Source of the DNA: Akkermansiaceae bacterium UBA6138
GTDB lineage: Bacteria; Verrucomicrobiota; Verrucomicrobiia; Verrucomicrobiales; DEV007
DNA length: 15,213 nucleotides
Direction of reading: 5' to 3'
Assembly (NCBI GenBank): GCA_002422425.1
Contig: DIVG01000071.1
Location: 1 to 15,213 of the forward strand
In this document: positions 1-6,888 of the stretch, in pieces
How the letters are laid out: every line of letters begins with the position of its first letter
How positions within the stretch are numbered: the first letter of the stretch is position 1
The notes under the pieces: generated by a model
Told to the model about the DNA's origin: nothing
What the model saw: the letters and a program-made list of their open reading frames with translations, nothing else
The model's database searches: none
Made by a program: the position numbers and the translations under genes

Positions 1-3
1 CAA

Positions 4-32
4 AGCGGTCATCGGAAAGGTCACGGACCGCT
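4..32 (-). terminator. Possible terminator hairpin downstream of the sugar isomerase gene
   Basis: A perfect 7-bp inverted repeat, AGCGGTC (4-10) and GACCGCT (26-32), flanks a 15-nt loop. Read on the minus strand, the stem is followed by TTTG at the window edge, so any longer T-tract would lie outside. It sits about 90 nt past the stop of the minus-strand isomerase gene. The long loop and unseen T-run make this a weak call. The rest of bases 1-124 shows no supportable gene. Confidence 0.25.
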
Positions 33-124
33 GAGAAGGGATGGAAGAGGAAACTCAGCCGGGATCCCCTTTCTCAAGGGTGGGCCCGCTCCAGTCGTTT
101 CGCCATCGTTGGCCGGGCAGTCTT

Positions 125-1150
125 TCAGACTGCCGCGAAGGAGCGCTCAAGTAGTGAGATGGTCTTTTTGATCCCCTCGACTTCGCCTAGTGCATTCCCT
201 TCGTATTCGATCCCGATGTAACCGCGGTAACCGGACTCTTTGACAATTCTCATCATTTTGGTGAAATCGGTGTGAGTCTCGTTGCCTTCCGCATCGAAGT
301 CGTGAGCCTTCGCCGAAACGCCCTTTGCGTAGGGCATTAGTTCCCCCGTCCCGAGGTAACGATCATAGGCGAGTCCCCCGACGTCTTCCTTGTAGGCGGG
401 GTCGCCTAGGTAGGCCGCCTTTTCCTTCTCGTATTGTTCGGCATTTCCGCGATTTTTGGCGACATAAAAATTACCGAAATCGGGAAGGGTCCCGCAGTTT
501 TCAAGGCCGACGTTTTTGATGACGTTGGCAAGCCATGCTCCGTTGGACGAGAGTCCGCCGTGGTTTTCGACGATGACGGAGAGTTCCATGGGGGCGGCGT
601 GTTCGGCGAGCCGACGGAGCCCTTCGGTGCAGAGGTCGGCCTGATTTTCGGGATTAAGGCCGGCGTCCGAGGCTGCATTGACACGAATGCTGTGGCATCC
701 GAGAAGTTTCGCGGCGTCAAGCCATTTATAATGTCCCTCGACAGCGGCGGTTCGTTTGGTGACGTCGGGCGCTCCGAGGTTACCGACACGATCGCACATG
801 ATGAGGAGGCTGGTGACTCCGGTGTCGTCGCAGCGTTTTTTCATTTCAGTCAGATAGGCGGAGTCTTTGGGTTGGTAGCCGAGTCTGGCATCTTCGACGA
901 AAAAGAACTGATTGACCCATTCAATCGCGTTGAGGCCGAAGGTCTCTTTGGTGAATTTCGGATAGTCGAGGTTGTCGAGCTGGCCCGCTTTTATCGTTCT
1001 GTTAAGAGACCACTGGGCCAGCGAAATCTTGAAAGGGGCCCCGGCGTCGCTCCGTACTCCTTCACCGGATTCGCTGCAGGCGGAGAGGAATCCGCCGGTG
1101 GTGAGAGCGGAGACGGAAGTGGTGAGGAAACGGCGGCGGTTGAGATTCAT
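125..1150 (-). CDS. Tat-exported sugar phosphate isomerase/epimerase-like TIM barrel protein
   Basis: A 341-residue protein of the xylose-isomerase-like TIM-barrel superfamily (AP endonuclease family 2; hydroxypyruvate isomerase and sugar epimerase relatives). The N-terminus reads NRRRFLTTS, a twin-arginine signal, followed by a hydrophobic stretch and a lipobox-like LSAC with Cys25, so the product is probably exported folded and may be lipid-anchored. Likely metal ligands in the barrel are Glu195 (IVENHGG), Asp224 (LPDFGNF), His283 (KAHDF) and Glu315 (GIEYEG), which is the usual E-D-H-E pattern. I start it at the ATG at 1150 because this places the RR motif at residues 5-6. The frame is open to a TTG at 1180, but that adds ten residues unlike a signal peptide. 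It begins 31 bp after the recD2 stop and is probably cotranscribed with it. The substrate cannot be told from sequence; a keto-sugar or inositol derivative is typical for secreted members in Planctomycetes and Verrucomicrobia. Confidence 0.88.
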   Translation of the reverse strand: MNLNRRRFLTTSVSALTTGGFLSACSESGEGVRSDAGAPFKISLAQWSLNRTIKAGQLDNLDYPKFTKETFGLNAIEWVNQFFFVEDARLGYQPKDSAYLTEMKKRCDDTGVTSLLIMCDRVGNLGAPDVTKRTAAVEGHYKWLDAAKLLGCHSIRVNAASDAGLNPENQADLCTEGLRRLAEHAAPMELSVIVENHGGLSSNGAWLANVIKNVGLENCGTLPDFGNFYVAKNRGNAEQYEKEKAAYLGDPAYKEDVGGLAYDRYLGTGELMPYAKGVSAKAHDFDAEGNETHTDFTKMMRIVKESGYRGYIGIEYEGNALGEVEGIKKTISLLERSFAAV

Positions 1151-1181
1151 GATGGGAGTGTAACTCTTTCGGGCATCCAAC

Positions 1182-3392
1182 TCAACCCTGTTGATCTACC
1201 TGATCGGGGACCGATTCGGGTGCCGCTTTGAGTTTGTCTTTGAGACCGGAATAGCGCCGGGTGCTGTCGCTGTTCTGCACGGCGAGATCGAGGGCTCTTT
1301 TTTCTCCGACAAGGATGACGAGACGTTTTCCCCGGGTGATTGCGGTGTAGAGAAGGTTGCGCTGCAGCATGATGTAATGCTGTGAGGACAGGGGAATGAC
1401 GACAGCGGGGAATTCGCTGCCCTGGGATTTATGGATCGTGATGGCGTAGGCGAGCTGTAGTTCGTCGAGTTCGCCAGGTTCGTAGTGGATGTGCTCGTTT
1501 CCGTCAAAGGTGACGTAAATGGAGGCGGGCTCGGCCGTGATCTCGGTGATGTGGCCGATGTCTCCGTTGAAGATTTCTTTTTCGTAGTTGTTTTTAACCT
1601 GGATGACTTTGTCGCCGGTGCGGTAAGTGGTTCCGAAGCGCTCGATCTCGAATTTCAACTCGGCGGGAGGATTGAGCGCGGCCTGGAGGGTGGCGTTGAG
1701 CTCTTTTGTTCCGAGAGATTGGCGGTTCATGGGGGTGAGAACCTGGATGTCGTCGCGGGGATGGAGCTTGAACCCTTCGGGGATGCGCTCGGCGATGAGG
1801 TGTTTGATCGTTTCGGTGATGGCCTCGCCTCCCTGTCTTTCGAGGAAAAAGAAATCGGAGTCGGGCACTCTTTCGAGGGAGGGACGCTGCCCCTCATTGA
1901 CGGCGTGGGCGGCGAGGACGATGCGACTGGAAGCGGCCTGTCGATAGATCTCGGTGAGGCGCGCAACGGGGACGGCTCCGCTCTCAATGATGTCGCGGAG
2001 GACGCTGCCGGGTCCGACGGAGGGGAGCTGGTCGACGTCGCCGACGAGGAGAACGCTGCCGTGCGGCGGGATCGCGCTCATGAGCGCGGCCATGAGGTTG
2101 ATGTCGATCATGGACGCCTCGTCGATGATGAAGAGGTCGCCTGCGAGGGGCTTGTGCGCGGTGCGGGTGAAGCCGGCGTGGGGCTGATACTCGAGGGCGC
2201 GGTGGATCGTGAAGGCCTCGCGTCCGGTGCTCTCGGCGAGGCGTTTGGCGGCGCGTCCGGTCGGGGCGCAGAGGACGGGATTGACCTTTTTGGCAACGAG
2301 AATTTGTAAAAGTGCTTTCAGGATGGTGGTTTTTCCGACGCCGGGACCGCCGGTGATGACAAAGAAGCGGTGGCGGGCGGCCCGGATGACGGCGTCGGCC
2401 TGTTCGGCTCCGAGTTTGAGGTCGCTGTGCCTTTCGAACCAGTCCAGAGCTGCTACCGGATCGATCGCGGGCAGAGCGACGGGGGCGGCGAGGAGTCGGA
2501 GGATGGCTTTTGCCACGAGGCTTTCGGCTTCGTGCAGGCCGGTCGGGAAAACGAGGGTTTCTTCGCTGTTGTTTTCGACGATGACGCGGGATTCGAGGAT
2601 GAGCTGGTTCAGGGGGATCTCTAGTGTGTCGGGATCACAGGCGAGGGTCGAGGCAGCGTCGGTGATGAGTTTTTCGCGCGGGAGGGCGCAGTGGCCGTTG
2701 CGACCGGCCTGTTCGAGGACATGGAGGAGGCCGGCGGCGAGACGCCGGGGGGCATCTGGGGCCTGACCCATTTGACGGGCGATGTCGTCGGCGGTGCGGA
2801 ATCCGACCCCGGGGATCTCGCGGGCGAGTCGGTAGGGATCGGCGCGGAGGATGTTGACCGCCTCATCGCCGTAGGTTTTGTAGAGGCGCAGGGCCCGGGC
2901 GGTGGAGAGGCCGTGGGCGTGGAGAAAGATCATGATGACGCGGACGGAGCGCTGCTTTTTCCATGATTCCTTGATGCGGAGACGTCGCATTTTGCCGATA
3001 CCGGCGACTTCTTCGAGGCGTTGGGACTCTTCGTCGATGACGCGGAAGGTGTCGATGCCGAAGGCTTCGACGATGCGTCCGGCGTAGGCGGGCCCAATGC
3101 CGTCGATGAATCCGCTCGCAAGGAAACGGCGGATGCCGTCCGGTGTTTCCGGGGGGAGGGCGTGGATGCAATCCGCTTCGAGCTGACGGCCAAAGCGACG
3201 ATCGTTTTTCCACCGGCCGGCCGCCCGGATTTGTTCGCCCTCGACGACGGCAGGGATGCGCCCGCGCACCGTCACGGTCTCGCCTCGGGCGTCCCGCACC
3301 TGCATGATGGTGTAGCCGTTTTCCTCGTTGTGAAAAACAATGGAATGGACGGATCCCTCGATCTCAGGGGCGTCTGGGGCGGTCTGACTCAT
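1182..3392 (-). CDS. recD2: RecD2-type SF1B DNA helicase
   Basis: A 736-residue 5'-3' DNA helicase of the RecD2/TraA type, the form found in bacteria without a RecBCD role for it. The first ~80 residues form the OB-like N-terminal domain. Helix-hairpin-helix segments follow near 90-205 (FIDGIGPAYAGRI, VAGIGKMR, IPGVGFRTADDIA). The helicase core has Walker A GGPGVGKTT (348-356), motif II DEAS (424-427), motif III GDVDQLPSVGPG (451-462), motif IV around LTEIYRQ (479-485), motif V TIHKSQGSEF (652-661) and motif VI YTAITRGK (682-689). An SH3-like insert lies near 592-640. Length matches Deinococcus RecD2. All key residues are intact. It starts at an ATG at 3392 with no Shine-Dalgarno; a TAGAAT box on the minus strand (3426-3431) could be its -10, with no clear -35. 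It is divergent from secG. Expected role: DNA repair and replication-fork processing in the cytoplasm. Confidence 0.95.
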   Translation of the reverse strand: MSQTAPDAPEIEGSVHSIVFHNEENGYTIMQVRDARGETVTVRGRIPAVVEGEQIRAAGRWKNDRRFGRQLEADCIHALPPETPDGIRRFLASGFIDGIGPAYAGRIVEAFGIDTFRVIDEESQRLEEVAGIGKMRRLRIKESWKKQRSVRVIMIFLHAHGLSTARALRLYKTYGDEAVNILRADPYRLAREIPGVGFRTADDIARQMGQAPDAPRRLAAGLLHVLEQAGRNGHCALPREKLITDAASTLACDPDTLEIPLNQLILESRVIVENNSEETLVFPTGLHEAESLVAKAILRLLAAPVALPAIDPVAALDWFERHSDLKLGAEQADAVIRAARHRFFVITGGPGVGKTTILKALLQILVAKKVNPVLCAPTGRAAKRLAESTGREAFTIHRALEYQPHAGFTRTAHKPLAGDLFIIDEASMIDINLMAALMSAIPPHGSVLLVGDVDQLPSVGPGSVLRDIIESGAVPVARLTEIYRQAASSRIVLAAHAVNEGQRPSLERVPDSDFFFLERQGGEAITETIKHLIAERIPEGFKLHPRDDIQVLTPMNRQSLGTKELNATLQAALNPPAELKFEIERFGTTYRTGDKVIQVKNNYEKEIFNGDIGHITEITAEPASIYVTFDGNEHIHYEPGELDELQLAYAITIHKSQGSEFPAVVIPLSSQHYIMLQRNLLYTAITRGKRLVILVGEKRALDLAVQNSDSTRRYSGLKDKLKAAPESVPDQVDQQG

Positions 3393-3435
3393 GGGATTGC
3401 GGCCGGTATGCGCTGAAGGGAGTCGATTCTAGCGC

Positions 3436-3464
3436 TTTACAAGCCTTTACCTGTGTCGCATATT
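3436..3464 (+). promoter_or_regulatory. Candidate promoter of secG
   Basis: TTTACA (3436-3441; 5 of 6 matches to the -35 consensus) and CATATT (3459-3464; 4 of 6 to the -10) are exactly 17 bp apart. The predicted transcription start, about 3471, is 3 nt before the secG ATG, so the mRNA would be almost leaderless. CTTTAC occurs twice (3435-3440 and 3445-3450), one helical turn apart, which could also be a protein-binding site. Motif matching only. Confidence 0.35.
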
Positions 3465-3473
3465 CGCCGCCCC

Positions 3474-3983
3474 ATGGCAATTCTATCCATTCTGTTAACG
3501 GTGATCATCATCGCGGTCAGCATACTGATGGTGCTGGTCGTATTGATCCAGCGTCCGAAGCAGGAGGGCCTCGGCGCAGCGTTCGGCGGCGGCACACTCG
3601 ATTCGGCCCTCGGCGCGCATACCACCGACATCCTCCAGAAGTTCACGACCTGGCTCGGAATCCTCTTTTTTGTCTCCGCGATCGGCCTGGCGATGGTGAA
3701 AACCCGCGAGTTCCGTGACTCGGCGGCAAGTAATGTGCTCGAAGGCGTCGAGGCCAAGCAGCCCGATTTTTCGGGTCTGCCCCCCGAGCTGATGAATATC
3801 TCCGGCCTCGAGAACATCCCGTTCGAGCCCGGCGCGTTGCCGGAGAGCGCTCCGGCACCGGCGGAGACCGCACCTCCGGCTGCGGAAACTCCCGCCCCGG
3901 CGGCTGAAACGACACCTGCACCTGCACCTGCACCTGCACCTGCACCTGCACCTGCAGCGGACGGCAAGGCCAAGGGTGAGTGA
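3474..3983 (+). CDS. secG: Protein translocase subunit SecG with long Pro-Ala tail
   Basis: SecG, a small membrane component of the SecYEG export channel. The 169-residue product has two membrane helices (about 3-25 and 58-76) joined by the conserved loop QRPKQEGLGAAFGGG (26-40), which is the family signature. Typical SecG proteins are 75-110 residues. Here a ~90-residue tail follows the second helix, ending in a Pro/Ala/Glu-rich segment (124-169) with seven consecutive Pro-Ala pairs. In the known SecG topology this tail would be outside the cytoplasmic membrane. I prefer the ATG at 3474, where the first helix begins; a GTG at 3453 is in frame and adds seven residues. Neither has a Shine-Dalgarno. 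The stop overlaps the earliest possible start (GTG 3976) of the next gene, so the two are probably cotranscribed. Confidence 0.92.
   Translation: MAILSILLTVIIIAVSILMVLVVLIQRPKQEGLGAAFGGGTLDSALGAHTTDILQKFTTWLGILFFVSAIGLAMVKTREFRDSAASNVLEGVEAKQPDFSGLPPELMNISGLENIPFEPGALPESAPAPAETAPPAAETPAPAAETTPAPAPAPAPAPAPAADGKAKGE
3915..3956 (+). repeat. Hexanucleotide tandem repeat (CCTGCA)7 in secG
   Basis: Seven perfect copies of CCTGCA in tandem, in frame, encode (Pro-Ala)7 of the SecG tail. Because the unit is six bases, a gain or loss of copies changes tail length without a frameshift. Perfect identity of all copies suggests recent slippage rather than ancient protein-level selection alone. Confidence 0.95.
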
Positions 3984-4003
3984 GCTCGCCGCGATCTCCC
4001 GAT

Positions 4004-4017
4004 CGGCTTTAAAGCCG
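4004..4017 (+). repeat. Perfect 14-bp palindrome between secG and waaF-like gene
   Basis: CGGCTTTAAAGCCG is a perfect dyad with no mismatches. It sits 21 bp after the secG stop and 27 bp before the preferred ATG of the next gene. As RNA it could form a 5-bp stem with a UUAA loop; there is no following T-run, so it is not a clear terminator. As DNA it could be an operator. Its role is unknown. Confidence 0.6.
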
Positions 4018-4044
4018 CCCCGGCGAAAAGGTCGGCGATTTATC

Positions 4045-5094
4045 ATGAGCCTCCCGGGACAATGTCGTGCGCCGGAGGGCGGTGAGTCTTGCCTCCTTCG
4101 ATATCTGGTGCGTTCACCGAATCCTCTCGGCGATGCCTGTATGGCGCTCCCTGCGGTCGTTGCTCTCAAAAAAGGTCGTCCCGGTTTGCATCTCACGATT
4201 TGTTGCCGGGAAAACCTCGCTCCCCTATGGGCGTCGTGCGAGGAGGTCGATGAAGTGATTGCTTTTCCGAAAACGCTCAGACCGGCGGGGGTTGGGCGCT
4301 TGATTCGAGAGCATGGTCCCTTTGACGAAGGGCTTTTACTGCCTAACTCCCTTCGTTCGGCGCTTGAGCTGCGTCTTGGAGGCGTTGGCCGATTGACCGG
4401 CTACGCTAGAAACTTGCGAAGTTTTCTCCTGCATCGGGCGGTAAAGAGATTTGTTCCTTCGCTGGAAAAGCGGCATCACTTGTATAGCTATCTTCGCCTT
4501 GTTGAGGCGATGGGAATTGAGATGGAGCCCCTCGATGAGTTGCTCGCGATCCCGCCGCCGCCGACTCCGAACGCGGGGAATGCCGGATCGGAAATTCATC
4601 TAGGCATTTGCCCCGGGGCCGAGTATGGCAATGCGAAGCGCTACCCGATCGAGCGATACGCCGAGGCGATCGGGAATTTGCGCGCGAATCGACCGGATTT
4701 AAAAATTCGGGTCTCGATCTTCGGAAGTCCGGTCGAAAGGCAGATTGGCGAGGACCTCGCCGCGCTCATCGCCGAGCCGCGGGTCAATCGGGCCGGTCAG
4801 ACGAGTATCGCGGGGCTGATGACGGAGCTACAGAGCTGTCATCTCGTCGTGACCAACGATACCGGATCGATGCACCTCGCCGCCGCACTCGGTGTGCCAA
4901 CGGTCGCGATTTTCGGCTCGACCGAGCCGGATTTGACCGCGCCGATTGGCGCGATTCACCGGGTCATCCGGCATAAGGTCGATTGCAGCCCCTGTTTCCT
5001 GCGCGACTGTCCCATCGACTATCGCTGCATGCTGCGCATCGAACCGGCGCAGGTGGTTCGTGAGATGGAGGTGCTCCTGGAGGCGGCGAAATAG
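4045..5094 (+). CDS. waaF: Lipopolysaccharide heptosyltransferase II-like glycosyltransferase (GT9)
   Basis: A GT9-family, GT-B fold glycosyltransferase that adds heptose to the inner core of lipopolysaccharide at the cytoplasmic face of the inner membrane. From the ATG at 4045 it has 349 residues, the length of E. coli WaaF. The frame is open to a GTG at 3976 overlapping secG, but those 23 extra residues look unlike the family. Features (numbering from 4045): RYLVRSPNPLGDACMALPA near 20-37, with the catalytic-site Asp30 in LGDA; PGAEYGNAKRYPIERYAE near 190-207, matching the WaaF PGAE-x-G-x-AKRWP segment; NDTGSMHLAAALGVP near 271-285, the ADP-heptose site; and CSPCFLRDCPIDYRCM near 314-329, the cysteine-rich motif typical of WaaF. 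The presence of LPS core synthesis implies a diderm envelope. Heptose as the actual donor is inferred. The 5' half has less GC-biased codons than the 3' half. Confidence 0.85.
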   Translation: MSLPGQCRAPEGGESCLLRYLVRSPNPLGDACMALPAVVALKKGRPGLHLTICCRENLAPLWASCEEVDEVIAFPKTLRPAGVGRLIREHGPFDEGLLLPNSLRSALELRLGGVGRLTGYARNLRSFLLHRAVKRFVPSLEKRHHLYSYLRLVEAMGIEMEPLDELLAIPPPPTPNAGNAGSEIHLGICPGAEYGNAKRYPIERYAEAIGNLRANRPDLKIRVSIFGSPVERQIGEDLAALIAEPRVNRAGQTSIAGLMTELQSCHLVVTNDTGSMHLAAALGVPTVAIFGSTEPDLTAPIGAIHRVIRHKVDCSPCFLRDCPIDYRCMLRIEPAQVVREMEVLLEAAK

Positions 5095-5099
5095 AATTG

Positions 5100-5951
5100 A
5101 TGAAAGCCATTTTGACCCACCCCGGCAGCGCGCATAAAGACGACTTTCTCGCCTGCTGTCTCCTCGTGGCGCGCCATGGCGTGCCGGTCTGGCGTCGCGA
5201 TCCGACTGACGAGGAGATCGCCGATCCGCGCATCGCCGTGGTCGATGTGGGCGGCGAGCACGATCCCGGGAAGTCGAATTTCGATCATCACCAGTTTCCC
5301 CGCGATCACGAGCCGGTGTGCGCTCTTTCGCTTGTGTTACAGGATCTTGGGCTCTACGAGGATGCGCGCAGCTTCTGCGAATGGCTCGAACCGGCCGAGT
5401 GGTTCGATACGCGCGGCCCCTTTGCCACGGCGGAGTGGCTCGGGGTTGATCGTGCCATTGTGAACCGCCTTAATTCTCCCGTCGATATCACCCTGCTGCG
5501 CCGTTTCGCCCAGAAGCGCGAGCTGGGACCCGGAGATCCGGTCTGGGAAGTGATGCGCATGGTGGGGGAGGATCTTTTCATGTATCTGCGGACCCTGCGC
5601 GAGCGACTCGACTACGTGGCGGACCACGCCTCCTTCCTCGATGTCGGCGAGGGCGGTAAAAAAGTGCGTATCCTCTTCATGCCGCGGACGGATCCTATGC
5701 CTGACGATCCCTCCTCGGGTCTCGGGAGATTCATCGAGAGCCGCAGTGAAGCGGTCGCGGGCCTTATTTATCCCGACCGGCGCGGCGAGGGCTACGGCCT
5801 TTCCCGGCACGAGGACTCCGCCCTGCTCGATTTCACCCGTATTGCAGCGGAGTGCGACGTTCATTTCGCCCATGCCCGGGGGTTTGTGGCAAAAACCAGC
5901 GCGACCAGTCTGGGGCGCTTGATCGAACTGGTTGCCCGGGCTATCGTGTGA
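5100..5951 (+). CDS. MYG1-family (UPF0160) DHH-like metal-dependent hydrolase
   Basis: A 283-residue member of the MYG1 family, a DHH-superfamily relative. Eukaryotic MYG1 is reported as a 3'-5' RNA exonuclease acting in nucleolus and mitochondria; bacterial members are uncharacterised. Metal-site motifs are all present: THPGSAHKDDFLAC (6-19, with His7, His12, Asp14, Asp15), DVGGEHDPGKSNFDHHQF (49-66, with Asp49, Asp55, Asp62, His63, His64), and the C-terminal HFAHARGFVAKT (255-266). No signal peptide or membrane segment, so it is probably cytoplasmic. I start at the ATG at 5100; a TTG at 5097 is immediately before it. A GGAGG at 5079-5083 is 16 nt from the ATG, too far to be a normal ribosome site. 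Only five bases separate it from the glycosyltransferase stop, implying one transcript, though the two functions have no obvious link. Confidence 0.85.
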   Translation: MKAILTHPGSAHKDDFLACCLLVARHGVPVWRRDPTDEEIADPRIAVVDVGGEHDPGKSNFDHHQFPRDHEPVCALSLVLQDLGLYEDARSFCEWLEPAEWFDTRGPFATAEWLGVDRAIVNRLNSPVDITLLRRFAQKRELGPGDPVWEVMRMVGEDLFMYLRTLRERLDYVADHASFLDVGEGGKKVRILFMPRTDPMPDDPSSGLGRFIESRSEAVAGLIYPDRRGEGYGLSRHEDSALLDFTRIAAECDVHFAHARGFVAKTSATSLGRLIELVARAIV

Positions 5952-5983
5952 TTGTCGGTGCGGCGCTTACGACCCGTTGAGGG

Positions 5984-6005
5984 GGAGTGGATGCCCCTCC
6001 ATTCC
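5984..6005 (+). other. Hairpin in the leader of the heme operon
   Basis: GGAGTGGA (5984-5991) can pair with TCCATTCC (5998-6005) with one G-U wobble across a 6-nt loop; an alternative stem GAGGGG/CCCCTC (5979-5984, 5994-5999) competes with it. A further small stem GCAAG/CTTGC lies at 6012-6024. No T-run follows. The gap 5952-6090 holds no gene that I can support. Mutually exclusive stems are compatible with leader control, but this is by eye only. Confidence 0.3.
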
Positions 6006-6026
6006 GTGCCCGCAAGCTCCTTGCAA

Positions 6027-6052
6027 AGCGGCTCCGGGCCGTTAGGTTTATT
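6027..6052 (+). terminator. Weak intrinsic-terminator-like hairpin between MYG1 and heme operon
   Basis: AGCGGC (6027-6032) and GCCGTT (6038-6043) form a 6-bp stem with one wobble around the loop TCCGG, followed by AGGTTTATT, a broken T-rich tract. It could end the secG-waaF-MYG1 transcript or act as an attenuator before the heme genes. The T-tract is poor, so confidence is low. Confidence 0.3.
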
Positions 6053-6090
6053 ACCCCTTGCGCTCAAACGGTGCGCTTTTGTCTCCCCGG

Positions 6091-6861
6091 ATGGACGACC
6101 TTTATCTCATACTTGCCACTCTGGCATTTCTCGGCGGATTTATCCTCGCCGCGGTCTCCCTGCGTTCGGAGAGTCCGCGTAAACAGGGGCTGAACATTCC
6201 CATCGCGATCGTGGGGCTGATTTTTCAGAGCCTCTTCCTTCAGCTGCGCGGAGAAATGCACGGACGCTGCCCGATCACGAACGGCGCCGAGGTCCTCGTC
6301 TTCGTGAGCTGGAGCATCGTCATCATGTATCTGGCGCTCGGCAAGGCTTTCCGGCTCTCTCTCCTCGGGGTTTTTTCCATGCCCATGGTGTTCGTTTTTC
6401 AGGTAATCGCGATCACCTATCTCTTCGCTGCCGATCCCGGTCCGCGGCGACCCGTGACGCTCGATCCGTGGCTCGAGCTTCATGCCGCGATGTCGCTGTT
6501 GGCCTATGGTGCCTTCGGTCTCGCCGGTGTTGCCGGGGTGATGTATTTCTTTCAGGATCGACAGCTCAAGAGCCACCATCCCGGGCGTCTTTTTTACTCG
6601 ATGCCTCCGATCCGCTACCTCGTCGATGCGCTGGTACGCCTGCTCGTCATTGGGACGTTGCTTCTGAGTGTGGGTATCGTGGCGTCCTTTTTTATGAGGA
6701 CAATACCCGCCCGCAGTCACCTTCTGATTTCCGGGGCGGTCTGGCTTGCTTACCTTACCCTGATTCTGGTTCACCTAATCAAACGGATCCCGCCGAAACC
6801 TCTCTGCTTCTCGGCGATTATCGCGTTTGCGTTTGCGCTGCTGACTCTTTCGGCGCTCTGA
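6091..6861 (+). CDS. CcsA/HemX-like cytochrome c assembly-family membrane protein
   Basis: A 256-residue polytopic inner-membrane protein, probably eight helices, of the cytochrome c assembly family (CcsA/CcmC/HemX). Recognisable family segments are GRCPITNGAEVLVFVSWSIV (58-77) and LELHAAMSLLAYGAFGLAGV (128-147) with conserved His131. The tryptophan-rich haem-handling WWD segment of true CcsA and CcmC is not visible, and the length fits HemX (about 270 residues) better. In Bacillus subtilis, HemX lowers the amount of glutamyl-tRNA reductase; the gene here lies directly before hemA, so a similar role is likely but inferred. The start is the ATG at 6091; an in-frame TTG at 6058 would add eleven residues before the first helix. 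Only 27 bp separate it from hemA. NCBI-style annotation would probably say 'cytochrome c biogenesis protein CcsA'. Confidence 0.85.
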   Translation: MDDLYLILATLAFLGGFILAAVSLRSESPRKQGLNIPIAIVGLIFQSLFLQLRGEMHGRCPITNGAEVLVFVSWSIVIMYLALGKAFRLSLLGVFSMPMVFVFQVIAITYLFAADPGPRRPVTLDPWLELHAAMSLLAYGAFGLAGVAGVMYFFQDRQLKSHHPGRLFYSMPPIRYLVDALVRLLVIGTLLLSVGIVASFFMRTIPARSHLLISGAVWLAYLTLILVHLIKRIPPKPLCFSAIIAFAFALLTLSAL

Positions 6862-6888
6862 GCGTTTTGTTTTCAACCCCTTCCGAAA

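Noticed and set aside
1..34. Possible end of an upstream plus-strand gene (KAVIGKVTDR then stop)
   Set aside because: Ten codons at the edge with no motif are not enough to support a gene.
434..1231. 265-codon plus-strand open frame opposite the sugar isomerase
   Set aside because: The minus-strand protein has a Tat signal and family metal-site residues; the plus-strand translation is Gly/Val/Phe-rich with no recognisable family.
1485..2309. Long open frame of 274 codons on the plus strand opposite recD2
   Set aside because: It is antisense to the conserved helicase core and its translation is low-complexity Gly/Val/Asp/Glu, as expected from the complement of GC-rich codons.
3495..4196. Minus-strand frame with a run of Cys-Arg pairs over the secG repeat
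   Set aside because: The Cys-Arg run is just the CCTGCA repeat read backwards out of phase; SecG motifs fix the true strand and frame.
6064..6774. 236-codon minus-strand frame opposite the HemX-like gene
   Set aside because: Its translation is charged and featureless while the plus strand encodes ordered membrane helices with family motifs.
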